DNA of 64,000 nucleotides, taken from NCBI RefSeq assembly GCF_000427685.1, contig NZ_ATYM01000003.1, positions 186,001-250,000 of the forward strand, read 5' to 3'. The position numbers were made by a program, and so were the translations under genes. The notes under the pieces were generated by a model. The model saw only the letters and a list, made by a program, of their open reading frames with translations, had not been told where the DNA came from and ran no database searches. How positions within the stretch are numbered: the first letter of the stretch is position 1; every line of letters begins with the position of its first letter. This DNA comes from Haloplanus natans DSM 17983 (GTDB lineage: Archaea; Halobacteriota; Halobacteria; Halobacteriales; Haloferacaceae). Below are positions 53,641 through 63,100 of this stretch, piece by piece.

Positions 53641-54063
53641 GTGAGCTCTGATCGAGGACAGAGCCACTCCAAGCTAGCTGTACTTATCACACGACTGGCT
53701 GGTGCCTGTCGCAGATGCGTTAATTTTTCATCCACAAAACGCGTATGGCTGCTTGCTGGACTACTCTCGACGCGACTTTTCGATGCGACAGTTACCTACT
53801 ATGGATTACAGGTCGGGATGACCGAGCTTAATCCGGTCGCCGTGTCGGTGATGAACCGCTTTGGAGCGGCGTTTGGATTACTACTTCTTTCGATATTTGT
53901 ACTCCTGCTCATTGGCATCATGGGTGAGTTCGTCGTCCCCAAATTCTTCCAGTCCGAGCCTACGCGGCAGCGCATGCTGACGTTCGTATACGGCGTCCCC
54001 ACGATGCTCTGGCTCGGTGTCTGCATCTACAATCTCGTTCTGATCGGCTTCTTTTTGAATTGA
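53641..54063 (+). CDS. DUF5658-like membrane protein
   Basis: 140 aa from a GTG. After a basic N terminus, membrane helices carry the motif RLFDATVTYYGLQVGMTELN followed by PVAVSVMN, then LLLLSIFVLLLIGIMGEFVV and a last helix (MLWLGVCIYNLVLIGFFL). The D-x-x-x-T ... E-x-NP signature matches the membrane part of the larger protein at 19650-20882. The function is unknown. It stands alone, with gene-free DNA on both sides. Confidence 0.7.
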   Translation: MSSDRGQSHSKLAVLITRLAGACRRCVNFSSTKRVWLLAGLLSTRLFDATVTYYGLQVGMTELNPVAVSVMNRFGAAFGLLLLSIFVLLLIGIMGEFVVPKFFQSEPTRQRMLTFVYGVPTMLWLGVCIYNLVLIGFFLN

Positions 54064-54327
54064 TTGTTCGTACGACTCAAACCGTGTACGTCACTTGCTG
54101 AGACGGCAGCCGAACGGGGCATCCGCAGGTTCCGTCCCACCGCTCGTCTGTAGGGACGACCACTGTCTTAGACTGAGTCATTGGAGCTCTCACAGTCGGC
54201 ACAGACTCAATCCGTCCCTGCGGCTGACTGTACGGCTCACTCCTGCTCGGAGCGTGCGCCGAGTTACGGCACTGGTGGACGAGTTCACACCGAATGCCTA
54301 AAATATACGCAACGGTAAAACAACAAC

Positions 54328-54339
54328 CCATATATGGGA
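54328..54339 (+). promoter_or_regulatory. Palindromic TATA element before rdfA
   Basis: CCCATATATGGG is a perfect 12-bp palindrome about 20-31 bases upstream of the rdfA ATG. Its position suits a TATA box for a leaderless transcript. The symmetry could also serve as an operator. Confidence 0.5.
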
Positions 54340-54358
54340 TAAGCAGGTAAAGAACTGT

Positions 54359-55030
54359 ATGTCGAACACAAACTCAGGTGGTGCCGAGACAGGAAGCGTC
54401 CCCCACCGCGGAGGGCGTGGTCCGAAGGTCGAACGGGTCGCAAGGGAGTACGGCTTGGACGGCCTCGGTGACGAGCTCGTCCAACGGTGGACCGGAGAGG
54501 AGGGCGAACAGTGGAGCCTCAGAGAGTTGGCCGACCTGGTAAATCGGCGCATTGTACAAGCAGCACAATCGCAAGCGGGCGTTCACCTCCTTGATGGGGA
54601 AGCGGAGAACTTCTACCGATTGCTGACCGACGACGATGTCACTGCGGGTATGCGGACCGACGCCCGGCGTAGTCTTACGGAGAACGGCGTCGATGTCGAC
54701 GCGCTGGAAGATGCGTTCATATCGTATCAGTCGGTCTATAACTACCTGACGAAGCATCGTGGCGTGAGCCGCGAGGCTCAACAGTCAGCCGAGCGGACGG
54801 TAGAACGCGAGATCGAGTCAGTGCGGAAGCTCCGGGCGCGTCTACAAAAAGTCACGACGGATGTCGTCGACCGATGGAAGCGAAATGACGCCGTCGATCT
54901 CGACGAGTACGACGTCGAAGTCGACGTACGCGTCACGTGTCCGGACTGCGACGTTCGGTTGACCCCGTTCGCGCTTGCCGAGGCAGCGGGGTGCGACTGT
55001 CAAGACCAAGGAGCTGGTTCGAATGAGTGA
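54359..55030 (+). CDS. rdfA: Rod-determining factor RdfA family protein
   Basis: 223 aa with the RdfA pattern: GRGPKVERVAREYGLDGLGD near the start, a WSLRELADLVNRRIVQAA segment, helices to about residue 185, and a C-terminal zinc ribbon (CPDCDVRLTPF ... CDC). In Haloferax volcanii RdfA is required for the rod form and lies beside an SMC-like partner; the same neighbour follows here after 39 bases. The helical body and zinc ribbon fit a DNA-associated or scaffold role, which is an inference. Confidence 0.85.
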   Translation: MSNTNSGGAETGSVPHRGGRGPKVERVAREYGLDGLGDELVQRWTGEEGEQWSLRELADLVNRRIVQAAQSQAGVHLLDGEAENFYRLLTDDDVTAGMRTDARRSLTENGVDVDALEDAFISYQSVYNYLTKHRGVSREAQQSAERTVEREIESVRKLRARLQKVTTDVVDRWKRNDAVDLDEYDVEVDVRVTCPDCDVRLTPFALAEAAGCDCQDQGAGSNE

Positions 55031-55069
55031 GACGATGGCACCGATACATAACACACTGGAGGGCACCTA

Positions 55070-57007
55070 ATGTCTCAACGAACGTCCACTGCATCGGCAG
55101 CCGTCCACGTGGAGAACATCGGAGGGATTACCGAGGTCGATGTCGAACTCGCCCCCGGCACAACGCTTTTGACCGGGCATAACGCGACGAATCGGACATC
55201 GTTCCTCCGAGCAGTTATGGCGGTCTGTGGAAGCGACGATGTCGCAATAAAAAGCGACGCCGACGAAGGCTCGGTCAGCCTCGACCTCGACGGCGAGACG
55301 TATTTCCGGCGTCTCTCTCGGCAGGGGCGAGGCACAACGCTGGACGGCGAGCCGTACTTGGAGGATGCCACCGTCGCAGACCTCTTTGCGTTCTTGTTGG
55401 AGTCGAACGACGCCAGGCAGGCAGCCGTCAACCACGACAACCTCCGAGAGCTAATTATTCGGCCGATCGATACAGAGGCCATCGAGTCGCGGATTCGGGA
55501 CCTACAGACGGAGCGAGATCGTCTCGACGATCGTCTCGATTCGCTGTCTGATCTCGAGGACGAGCGGCATCGTCTCGAACTTCGACGTGACGAGCTCGAG
55601 GACCGAATCGACGAACTCGAGACGCGTCGCGAGGAACTGGAGGTCAAAATAGAGGCGGCAGAATCCAGCGTCGATGCAGAACAGGAGAGTCAGCGCGAAC
55701 TCGAGTCGGTGCTCGAGGATCTGCAGTCCGTCCAATCGGAGATAGAGCAGGTTCGGTTCAGGATCGAGACGGAGCGCGAGAGCATCGAATCACTCCGTGA
55801 GGAACAACAGGAGGTCAACGACACCCTCGACAGCCTCGAGCCGATCGAGACGGGTGACGATCCCTCGGTGCGCATCAGTCAACTTCGAAGTCACATCGAG
55901 GACCTCAACGAGACAATCACCGAACTCCAGACGATCGTTCAATTCAATTCGGAGGCGCTCGAAGGCTCGCGTATCGACGTAGTTGAGGAGGCGTTCGACA
56001 CGGACGACGACGAGGCGCTAACTGACCAACTTGTTGATACTAACGAGGTGCGCTGCTGGACGTGTGGTTCGGAAGTGGACCGCACGCAGATCGAAGAGAC
56101 GACCGCACAACTCCGTGAGTTGCGGAATACCAAGCGCGAGCGCCGAGAGGAGCTTCGCTCTGAACTCGAAGAGGCGATAGAAGCACGGAACGAGCGCAAA
56201 CAGCGGGCCGAACGACGTTCCGAGCTCGAGAACCGGCAGGCGCGTATCGACGCCGAACTGGAACAGCGCACGTCGGATATCTCCGAACTCGAAGAGAAGC
56301 GCGACTCACTCATCGAGGACGCCAAGCGTCTCGAGGACCGTGCGGAATCGCTCCGCGACCAGACACAGGCGGACCTGCTCGACAGCCACACCGAGCTCAA
56401 CCAATGTGAGTTCTCGCTCGAGCAGTGCTACGACGAGCGGGCGGAGATAGACGAGGAGTTGGCCGATATTGAGTCCGAACTCTCACAGCGCGAAGACCTT
56501 CGCGAGCAGCGCGAGCAGGCGACCGAGGCGCTGCAGGACGCGCGGACACGGATCAAGGACATCGAGACAGCCGCTGTCGACTCGTTCAATCAGGAGATGG
56601 CCGACGTAATAGACCTGCTTGCATACGAGAATATCGAGCGCGTGTGGCTCGAACGCGTTGAACAGTCCGTCCGCAAGGGCCGCCAGACCGTCTCCGAAGG
56701 CCGTTTCGAGTTACACATCGTCCGAGAGTCTGCGGCGGGCGCCGCGTACGAGGACACCATCGACCATCTGTCCGAAAGTGAACGCGAAGTAATTGGGCTG
56801 GTGTTTGCCCTCGCCGGGTACCTCGTCCACGAGGTGTACAAGACGATCCCGTTCATGTTATTAGACTCCGTCGAAGCGCTCGATGCCCCCCGAATCGGCC
56901 GACTCATCGACCACTTCGAGCAGTACCCGACCTTCCTGATCGTTGCCCTCCTCTCGGAGGACGCGCAAGCGCTGGAAGCCTCCTACGACCGCGTAACGTG
57001 GGACTGA
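55070..57007 (+). CDS. sph3: Archaea-specific SMC-related protein (Sph3-like)
   Basis: 645 aa. Rad50/SMC layout: N-terminal nucleotide-binding half with a Walker A-like TLLTGHNATNRTSFLRAVM, long coiled coil (about residues 135-320), central CWTCGSEV motif (a zinc-hook CxxC), returning coiled coil, and C-terminal half with LSESEREVIGLVFALAG and a Walker B-like PFMLLDSVEALDAP. Walker A has Arg where Lys is usual, and Walker B has Ser after Asp instead of Glu, so ATP hydrolysis may be weak or unusual; this appears typical of the family. Its coupling to rdfA suggests a shared role in cell shape. Confidence 0.85.
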   Translation: MSQRTSTASAAVHVENIGGITEVDVELAPGTTLLTGHNATNRTSFLRAVMAVCGSDDVAIKSDADEGSVSLDLDGETYFRRLSRQGRGTTLDGEPYLEDATVADLFAFLLESNDARQAAVNHDNLRELIIRPIDTEAIESRIRDLQTERDRLDDRLDSLSDLEDERHRLELRRDELEDRIDELETRREELEVKIEAAESSVDAEQESQRELESVLEDLQSVQSEIEQVRFRIETERESIESLREEQQEVNDTLDSLEPIETGDDPSVRISQLRSHIEDLNETITELQTIVQFNSEALEGSRIDVVEEAFDTDDDEALTDQLVDTNEVRCWTCGSEVDRTQIEETTAQLRELRNTKRERREELRSELEEAIEARNERKQRAERRSELENRQARIDAELEQRTSDISELEEKRDSLIEDAKRLEDRAESLRDQTQADLLDSHTELNQCEFSLEQCYDERAEIDEELADIESELSQREDLREQREQATEALQDARTRIKDIETAAVDSFNQEMADVIDLLAYENIERVWLERVEQSVRKGRQTVSEGRFELHIVRESAAGAAYEDTIDHLSESEREVIGLVFALAGYLVHEVYKTIPFMLLDSVEALDAPRIGRLIDHFEQYPTFLIVALLSEDAQALEASYDRVTWD

Positions 57008-57125
57008 CCACGGTCAAGGAGACATCGGTATTTTATCACATTAGTACACAAAGCGACTTGAACGTGTCCGACTACCGTCAGAGGTAGTAGCCTGACCGGA
57101 TTTGATCCTTCGACGGGTGGGACTT

Positions 57126-57207
57126 ATACGGTTTATTGTAAGTCATTACCGGTGGATCGCCCGTCCGTCTCGGCGATCCACCGGTAAACAGTTACAATAA
57201 TCCGTAT
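57126..57207. repeat. 82-bp MITE-like inverted repeat
   Basis: Arms of 36 bases match at 32 positions around a 10-nt centre. Each arm runs from ATACGG at the outside, through TTATTGTAA, to TTACCGGTGGATCGCC at the inside. There is no coding capacity. Size and symmetry fit a non-autonomous palindromic element. It lies between sph3 and a HalOD1 gene; the rest of 57008-57274 has no gene. Confidence 0.8.
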
Positions 57208-57274
57208 TAGCCGACCGACAGAGACATAAGCTTATGAGCGGTATACAGTGCTGCAGGCCGAATTAAATTCACGT

Positions 57275-57598
57275 ATGACCGTCGAGCGCTCCCCAGTCAA
57301 CGCTGATTCGAGGACGTACAGTAGCGAAATTTACTGGCACGACCCGGAAGGTAGTTACTCCGTTACCGAGAGCATCGTCAGTGCCGTGGAAGATTACACG
57401 ACCTGGTCACGGAACGACATCGGCGAATTAGCCCGGTCGCTGCCGACGAATCCACTCAACAGGCTACTCGGCGGCCACGGTACCAGCCTCCCCAGTCTTG
57501 ACGGGAAGTTTAGATTCAGATACCGTAACCTACTGGTTACCGTCGACCCCACCGGTCGGATTACACTCGTCAAACGGAAAGTGACCGACTGTGGCTGA
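57275..57598 (+). CDS. HalOD1 output-domain protein (first)
   Basis: 107 aa from the ATG at 57275. Pattern of HalOD1: SVTESIVSAVEDYTTWSRND, LARSLPTNPLNRLL, then FRFRYRNLLVTVDPTGRITL. HalOD1 is a haloarchaeal domain found alone or at the end of signalling proteins; its molecular output is not known. A second, more diverged member follows at 57716. Confidence 0.8.
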   Translation: MTVERSPVNADSRTYSSEIYWHDPEGSYSVTESIVSAVEDYTTWSRNDIGELARSLPTNPLNRLLGGHGTSLPSLDGKFRFRYRNLLVTVDPTGRITLVKRKVTDCG

Positions 57599-57715
57599 CC
57601 ATCAGTTACTAACAGGAGAGTCACAGACATCTGACCACCTCATATATTCGGTTAAGAGAAGTAATCAGAATATATCCGTATAAAAAGTCTAAAGCCACCA
57701 CGAGTACATACGATT

Positions 57716-58045
57716 ATGCACCACCGTGTGGAGTACGATGATTCCAAGTACAGCGAGCCGGTAGACTTCTTGATCATCGAGGCGGCAGACTTTTTATCCG
57801 AAGACCCAGCCGACCTCCCGCCGCTCATCGAGTATATTGACCCCGACGCGCTCAACACGTTATTGACTCATAATACACCGGAGGGGGCAGATGTCGTCGA
57901 CTGGGCTGTGGAGTTCCGGTGGGGCGAGATATTGGTATCGGTCACGTCGACTGGCAAAGTGGAGTTTATCCACTCAGAGTCGGAGGATCCCGAGTTGTCG
58001 CAGTTCCTCGAACAGTCGGCTGGCCTCCAGTCACTCTCCGATTGA
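57716..58045 (+). CDS. HalOD1 output-domain protein (second)
   Basis: 109 aa. It keeps the second half of the HalOD1 pattern (DLPPLIEYIDPDALNTLL, VVDWAVEFRWGEILVSVTST shown in part, GKVEFI). The first half is more diverged. An AT-rich leader (TATATCCGTATAAAAAG region near 57672-57688) is a plausible promoter, so it may be transcribed separately from the first gene. Confidence 0.7.
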   Translation: MHHRVEYDDSKYSEPVDFLIIEAADFLSEDPADLPPLIEYIDPDALNTLLTHNTPEGADVVDWAVEFRWGEILVSVTSTGKVEFIHSESEDPELSQFLEQSAGLQSLSD

Positions 58046-58280
58046 GCGGCCGTTGTACTTGTATTCCGCCTCTTAGCGGTGAGAATTGCCCGAGTTAAGC
58101 AGTCCGCGATGCTTCCGCGGAGGGAACAATCCGAGGGCCTCTAATGACACGCCCTCAATGGTATTGTGCGCCCCGGATGCGTGGACAATATGCCCAATCC
58201 GATACCAAACAGGCGATTGACCTCCTTCCGCGCCTGAAGACGCGGGAATCCCACCACGGGATTTCAGGCCGAGCGTGGCC

Positions 58281-59525
58281 CTATGGTTTCAAGACGCATA
58301 CGTCCCAAGCGTCTCCTGCGTGATAGCATCGGCTTGGGTGTCTTGTGGGGCGGTCAAACGCCCCCCCATCCTCAGCCGAGTCATTGCCATCCGTGTGTTC
58401 TCTTGAATGGCTCTCTCCGCTGAGGTAGCGGTCTGCGATGTTTATCGCGCCGTTCATGTCCGCTTGGTACTCGCCCATCCAGCAAGCGTCGTTCGTACAC
58501 TTGAACGTCGCCTGTCGCGGGCGATACCCCATTTCACCGCACGCGTGGCACTCCTTCGACGTGTTGCGCGGGTTCACCGTCTCGACGGGGATACCCTTCT
58601 CGACGGCCTTGTAGCGTATCTGCGCGTGGAGTTTGGCGAATCCCCATCCGTGGAGACGCCGATTCATGAAGTCGCCGTAGTCCATCGACTCCCGTATGTA
58701 CGTCAGGTCTTCCAGAACGAGAACCGGGTTCTCGACGGACTCGGCGTACTCCACGACCTCGCGGGTGACGGTGTGGAACACGTCGTCTATCTGATCACAT
58801 ATATAGTCCCCGAAGGACTCCGCGATACGCTCGCTCCCGCGCGTCTGGAGTCGGCGCTTGGCGGTGAAGTAGGTCTTGCGGAGCCGACGGACGGTCTTGC
58901 CTTCGTCGGCACACAGTTCGGGCGCGGTCGGAGAACCGTGGCCGTCGCGGTGACACACCGTGACGAGTGACGCTTCCCCGATGTCCACTCCGATGGGCGT
59001 CCGCTCTTCGGCGGACACATCGGAGCGTTCCTCTATGTCGCGGGTGGCGGTAACGTGGAGATACCACGTTCCATCCCGCTCGAACAGCCGACTCTCGCCC
59101 ATCGTGGCGTCTCCCGCGTTCAACGCTTCCAACCAGTCCCGCTGTTCGGGATTCGGTTGAGCGGGCATCCAGAGGTGGTAGTCCTCGTGGTGCGGGATTT
59201 TGACGTACCACTCGATAGCGTTCTCGGGCTTGTGGTCGAGTCGTAGCCCTTCGTTCGTGAAGCGGACAGGGTGGTCGTCGTGAAGTTCGCCCGCGTTGTA
59301 GGTTGTCGTGAGTTGCGGGACGTACTTCTTGAGCGCGTTCTTTGCGTACCCGCTCAGGTCGTAGTTGACCACCACGTCGTTCGCTTCGGTCTGCGTGGTA
59401 CATCCGGCGTCGAAGGCGTCTCGGAGGGCGTGTTGGTACGCCTCTCGCGTCTCTCGGAGTTTCCTCCGCTTGTGGACGTTCGGGTCTACAAGTTTGAGCT
59501 CGAGCGTCTTCGTGAGTTCGGTCAC
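58281..59525 (-). CDS. tnpB: RNA-guided endonuclease TnpB, intact
   Basis: 414 aa with canonical RuvC residues: Asp in IGVDIGEASLVTVCH, Glu in VLVLEDLTYIRESMDYG, Asp in EYQADMNGAINIADRY, and a zinc ribbon CHACG ... CTNDAC. The start ATG overlaps the stop of tnpA, so TnpB is made after TnpA from one transcript. A C-terminal tail of about 45 residues follows RuvC-III. Confidence 0.92.
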   Translation of the reverse strand: MTELTKTLELKLVDPNVHKRRKLRETREAYQHALRDAFDAGCTTQTEANDVVVNYDLSGYAKNALKKYVPQLTTTYNAGELHDDHPVRFTNEGLRLDHKPENAIEWYVKIPHHEDYHLWMPAQPNPEQRDWLEALNAGDATMGESRLFERDGTWYLHVTATRDIEERSDVSAEERTPIGVDIGEASLVTVCHRDGHGSPTAPELCADEGKTVRRLRKTYFTAKRRLQTRGSERIAESFGDYICDQIDDVFHTVTREVVEYAESVENPVLVLEDLTYIRESMDYGDFMNRRLHGWGFAKLHAQIRYKAVEKGIPVETVNPRNTSKECHACGEMGYRPRQATFKCTNDACWMGEYQADMNGAINIADRYLSGESHSREHTDGNDSAEDGGAFDRPTRHPSRCYHAGDAWDVCVLKP

Positions 59526-59962
59526 GAATCGCCCTGCTTGTGCTGTTGGATGTAGTTCTCGACCGTCTCACTCGAAACGTGCCCGGCAGTCCCTGCGTAG
59601 TACCCTCGCGCCCATCCGATTTTCTCGCCGTCGTGGTCGGCGTATCGGTGGTTGTACTTGCGCGAGGAGATGCCCTTGAACCAGTTGGCGAGTAGTGCCG
59701 GTCCGTTCTTGGGCGGGCTACTGACGAACAGGTGAACGTGGTCGGGCTGTACGGTAAGGTCGAGAATTTCGACGCCTTTGTCGTTGGCTATTTCGTGGAG
59801 GATGGACCGGGCACGAGTGGCAACCTCGTTGACGAGTACCGACTGGCGGTACTGAGCGGAGCACGGCTCCGCGATGTCCGCAGAACCATCGGTTCTGCGA
59901 GACTTCGGCAACCACACTATGTGGTAGTTGAGGTTGTAGGTCGCGTGCCGTGTGGTCTTCAT
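59522..59962 (-). CDS. tnpA: IS200-type TnpA with a 17-residue in-frame insertion
   Basis: 146 aa, longer than the usual 130 or so. HUH motif PDHVHLFVSSPPK and nucleophile region VENYIQQHK are intact. Between NYHIVWLPK and YRQSVLV lie 17 extra residues (SRRTDGSADIAEPCSAQ) encoded by a 51-nt insertion that is absent from the copy at 3-98. The insertion follows the first beta strand, a surface position in known Y1 transposases by inference. The gene stays open, so it may be active. Confidence 0.9.
   Translation of the reverse strand: MKTTRHATYNLNYHIVWLPKSRRTDGSADIAEPCSAQYRQSVLVNEVATRARSILHEIANDKGVEILDLTVQPDHVHLFVSSPPKNGPALLANWFKGISSRKYNHRYADHDGEKIGWARGYYAGTAGHVSSETVENYIQQHKQGDS
59856..59899 (+). 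repeat. Double-hairpin palindromic unit 3 (in frame in tnpA)
   Basis: Stem GCGGAGC with loop ACG, linker GATGTC, stem CGCAGAACC with loop ATC. Sizes are 7-3-7, 6, 9-3-9, total 44. With seven flanking bases it makes a 51-nt insertion, with ACT on both sides. The empty site is in the copy at 1-98. Confidence 0.85.
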
Positions 59963-60129
59963 CCGTATTGCACACTATGATCTGTCGGAGTTTTAATACT
60001 ACCGATAGGACGGTGGGAAATCCAGCAGTAACGTTGTCGGTGGGTGTGTAGGCTATGGTCCGCTTGACCCCCGCCTAAAGATGAGGGTATGCGCTCGCAA
60101 CTTTATCAGGGGCTTCAGCACGGTTCGAC

Positions 60130-63100
60130 TCAGTGATCGGGGGTTTCGAACAATTGTGAGATGATCTTGCGCGCACCGCTGCGTAAGTGCTGGTGGACCG
60201 TCGATGCCGACAGGTCGAACTGCTCGGCTAGCTCCTCCCCAGTCGTCGATTTCGGTTGTTCGTAGTAACCGAGCTGATACGCTGCCGATATAATCTCGAC
60301 TTGCCGCTCGGTCAGTTCACTCAGCAGGGCCCGTCGAGATGCACTCTCAGCAGCTTGGCCGGTGGGTCGCTTGGTTCGAAGCGCGCACGTCCCGACGGTA
60401 TCCTCAAGCCCCTCGAGCAGGTCGGTTACCGATTGAGTGGGAACCTGCACTGTGACCGTCTCCGCTTCCGCGTCGGTCGATACCGCCCGTAGCGTCGCAT
60501 TGCAGCGGTCCAGTTGCTGCTTGAACTCGACCACGGGTGTCGTCGGTCCATCGACGATTTTAATCCCGAATAAATAGTCCTCACCTTTCGGTGTCACGTC
60601 GATGTCAGCGACGCCAGGTCGATCAGCGAGATACGATCGAAGTGCGTCCTCGTCGGCTGCCTCGGCCTTCCCGTCAAGGAGTATCTTATCGCCGACGAAG
60701 TGCACTTCCTCGGAGTCGATCCGCATCTCAGTGTCTGCGTGCTCGAAAAAGAACTGCTCCTCCGGAAAGTCGATGTCGATGATAGACATACTCGAAGAGG
60801 ACCGCTGAGACAACTGTTCGAGGAGGAGGCCCGCACAGTTGCACAGCGTCACGGCGTAGTCGACGACTTCGTCGGGAATGCCTCCACTGTCGGCGCTGAC
60901 GATTTCGAGGGCCGCGCAGGGGAGGCCGTTCCGGCTGATCGGGAGTGCGACCGAGGACTGGTATCCGAACCGCAGCAGTCGCTGTGACCACGCCTCGTAG
61001 TCAGTTTGCGTGCGCACATCGGAAATTTTCGTCGGCGTACCCTGCCTGACGGCTGTGAACAGGGGCGACGCGTCAGGCGCGTCAGCGACGGTGTCGCCGT
61101 GTTCGGTCGCTGGCCCTCCATCGACCGCTTCAGTGATCGGCGTGAGCCGCTTCCGACGCGCATCCCACGCACCAACCCACGCGTTGGTCCCCTGACTCGC
61201 GCCGAATTCAACCAGTATGTCGAACACCGTGTCCGGTGACGACGCGGTGATCAGCCGCTCGTGCGCTTGGCGAAATTCCTCCGCAATCGAGGTCTTTTTT
61301 TCGAGTCGGTCGTTCTGCTCGCAGAGTCTATCGTTGAGCTGTTCCAACCGCTTCTCGTCGGCGGTCCGATCCAACGTTGCAGTGAGATTCCTCGCTACCG
61401 TGTGGATGAACGTACTGTCGCTTTCGACGTCGGTCGGTAGGTATATTACGAGCACACCGTGAGCCGGCAGGCGAGTCACGACCCGTGTGAGCCCGTCGCA
61501 GTCTTCGCTATCTATCTCAGGGTCGACATCGCTATCACGGGATGCCGCTTCGTGCTGACTGAATGCTTGCCACGCGAAATGCTCGCCCGGAGAAATCGTA
61601 TCACGGTCCGTGGCCGCATCGGGGAGTTCACCAGCACTGGCTGCCCGTTCGAGTTGCGCCGACTCGGGGTCGAACAGGTACATCTGTGCAGCGACGGCGT
61701 CGAGTGCCTCAACGATAGCTTCGGTACCTGTCCGGGCCATCTCTTGAGCAGACACGCTACGAGTGTATAATTCTCCAACCCGACTCAGCGAGTTCAATTG
61801 TTGCTCGCGGCGTAAGGCGAGTTCAGTCTGCTTGTGCTCTGTGATATCTGTCGCGACGCCGAGCACTGCCCGGTCGGCATCGTCGTCAGCTGGCTCGAAT
61901 GGAGACTTCAACGTATCGAGCACTCGCTCGGTCCCCTCAGCGTCAGTCAGTCGCTCTTCAGATCGATGGAGCGACTTGTTCTCGGAAAGCACTGTCTGAT
62001 CGTCAGCGCGGAAGGCTTCGACTTCTTCTTTGCTCGCTGCGAAGTCGGCATCTGTCCTCCCTTCAAGATCATCGACGGTCGTCCCGTACGCTTCCGCCGT
62101 CGCCTCGTTCGCTAACACGAATCGTCCATCAGGATCTTTTACGAAGATCAGGTGGGGTACCTGGTCGATGATGTCACGTAGCTGTCTTCGTTCTGTATCG
62201 ATTTGGGCTTGGGATTCCTCCAACGCTTGGCGGTTGGCGAGCAGTTGCAGCGCCGTCTCTGTGTGCATCGCCAGAATTCCGAGGAAGTCACGCTCTGTAG
62301 CCGAGAAATCGTCCGCGACGGATGACCCGACCAACAACACTCCATGTGATCCTACAGGGACAATTACCTCCGATTGCAGCGCAGGTTCGGGGGCGTGCGT
62401 GTCCGTCTCGTTGGCAAGGTTGGGGTAGTACCGCATCTCGCCAGCTTGGAAGGCCTGCCACGCGAGGCTTGAGTCATCGGGACCGAACGTCGGCGAGGGC
62501 AGCGAAAGCTCGTCCGCCGCGTCAGAAACACACGCCTGAACGAGTTGGTTCGCCTCCGCGTCGTGTTTCCAGTAGCCTGCGATAGGCTGGTCGACGATGT
62601 CCTTGACCGCCCGGAGCAGTTCATCGATCACCACCTCCGTATCAGCAGCAGTAACGAACGTTTCGACTCGCTCCCGAATCGCCCGTAAGCGGCTCTCTCG
62701 CTGGTGTTCGTCACTTCGATCCCGGTTGACACAGATGAGACCGCCATCGGAGAGCTCTGTCAAATGTACGTGCTGTGGAATGGCTGAACCATCCGGTTGC
62801 TGGCCTACGAGATCGCCCTCCCAGACGTCTCGGTCGCGAAGTTCAGGGAACACCTGCTGCTCGATGTATTTGATCCGCTCCTCGTCGTATATTGATCGCC
62901 ATGTCTTACCTAAGAGGTCCCCAGGATCGTCATATCCAAGGATTGCCGCGTGGGCTTCGTTCATGTAGATGTACACGCCCTCGGGATCAAGGATCGAGAT
63001 CCCCGTCAACGATGCATCCATCGCCTTTGCCTGCCGTTCGATCGTCCGCAGTCGTTCGACCCGCTCCGTCGCGTCGCGGAACACGCCAACGATGTACGTC

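Larger units (their letters stand above)
58214..60099 (-). mobile_element. IS605-type element with overlapping tnpA and tnpB
   Basis: The right end near 58214-58260 has a CCGCG/CGCGG hairpin. The left end reaches about 60099 (GCGCTCGCAA), matching the left end seen at 1-234. tnpA and tnpB are both open and overlap by ATGA. This is a second copy of the element at the window start, but its tnpA carries a 51-nt double-hairpin insertion. Confidence 0.8.
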
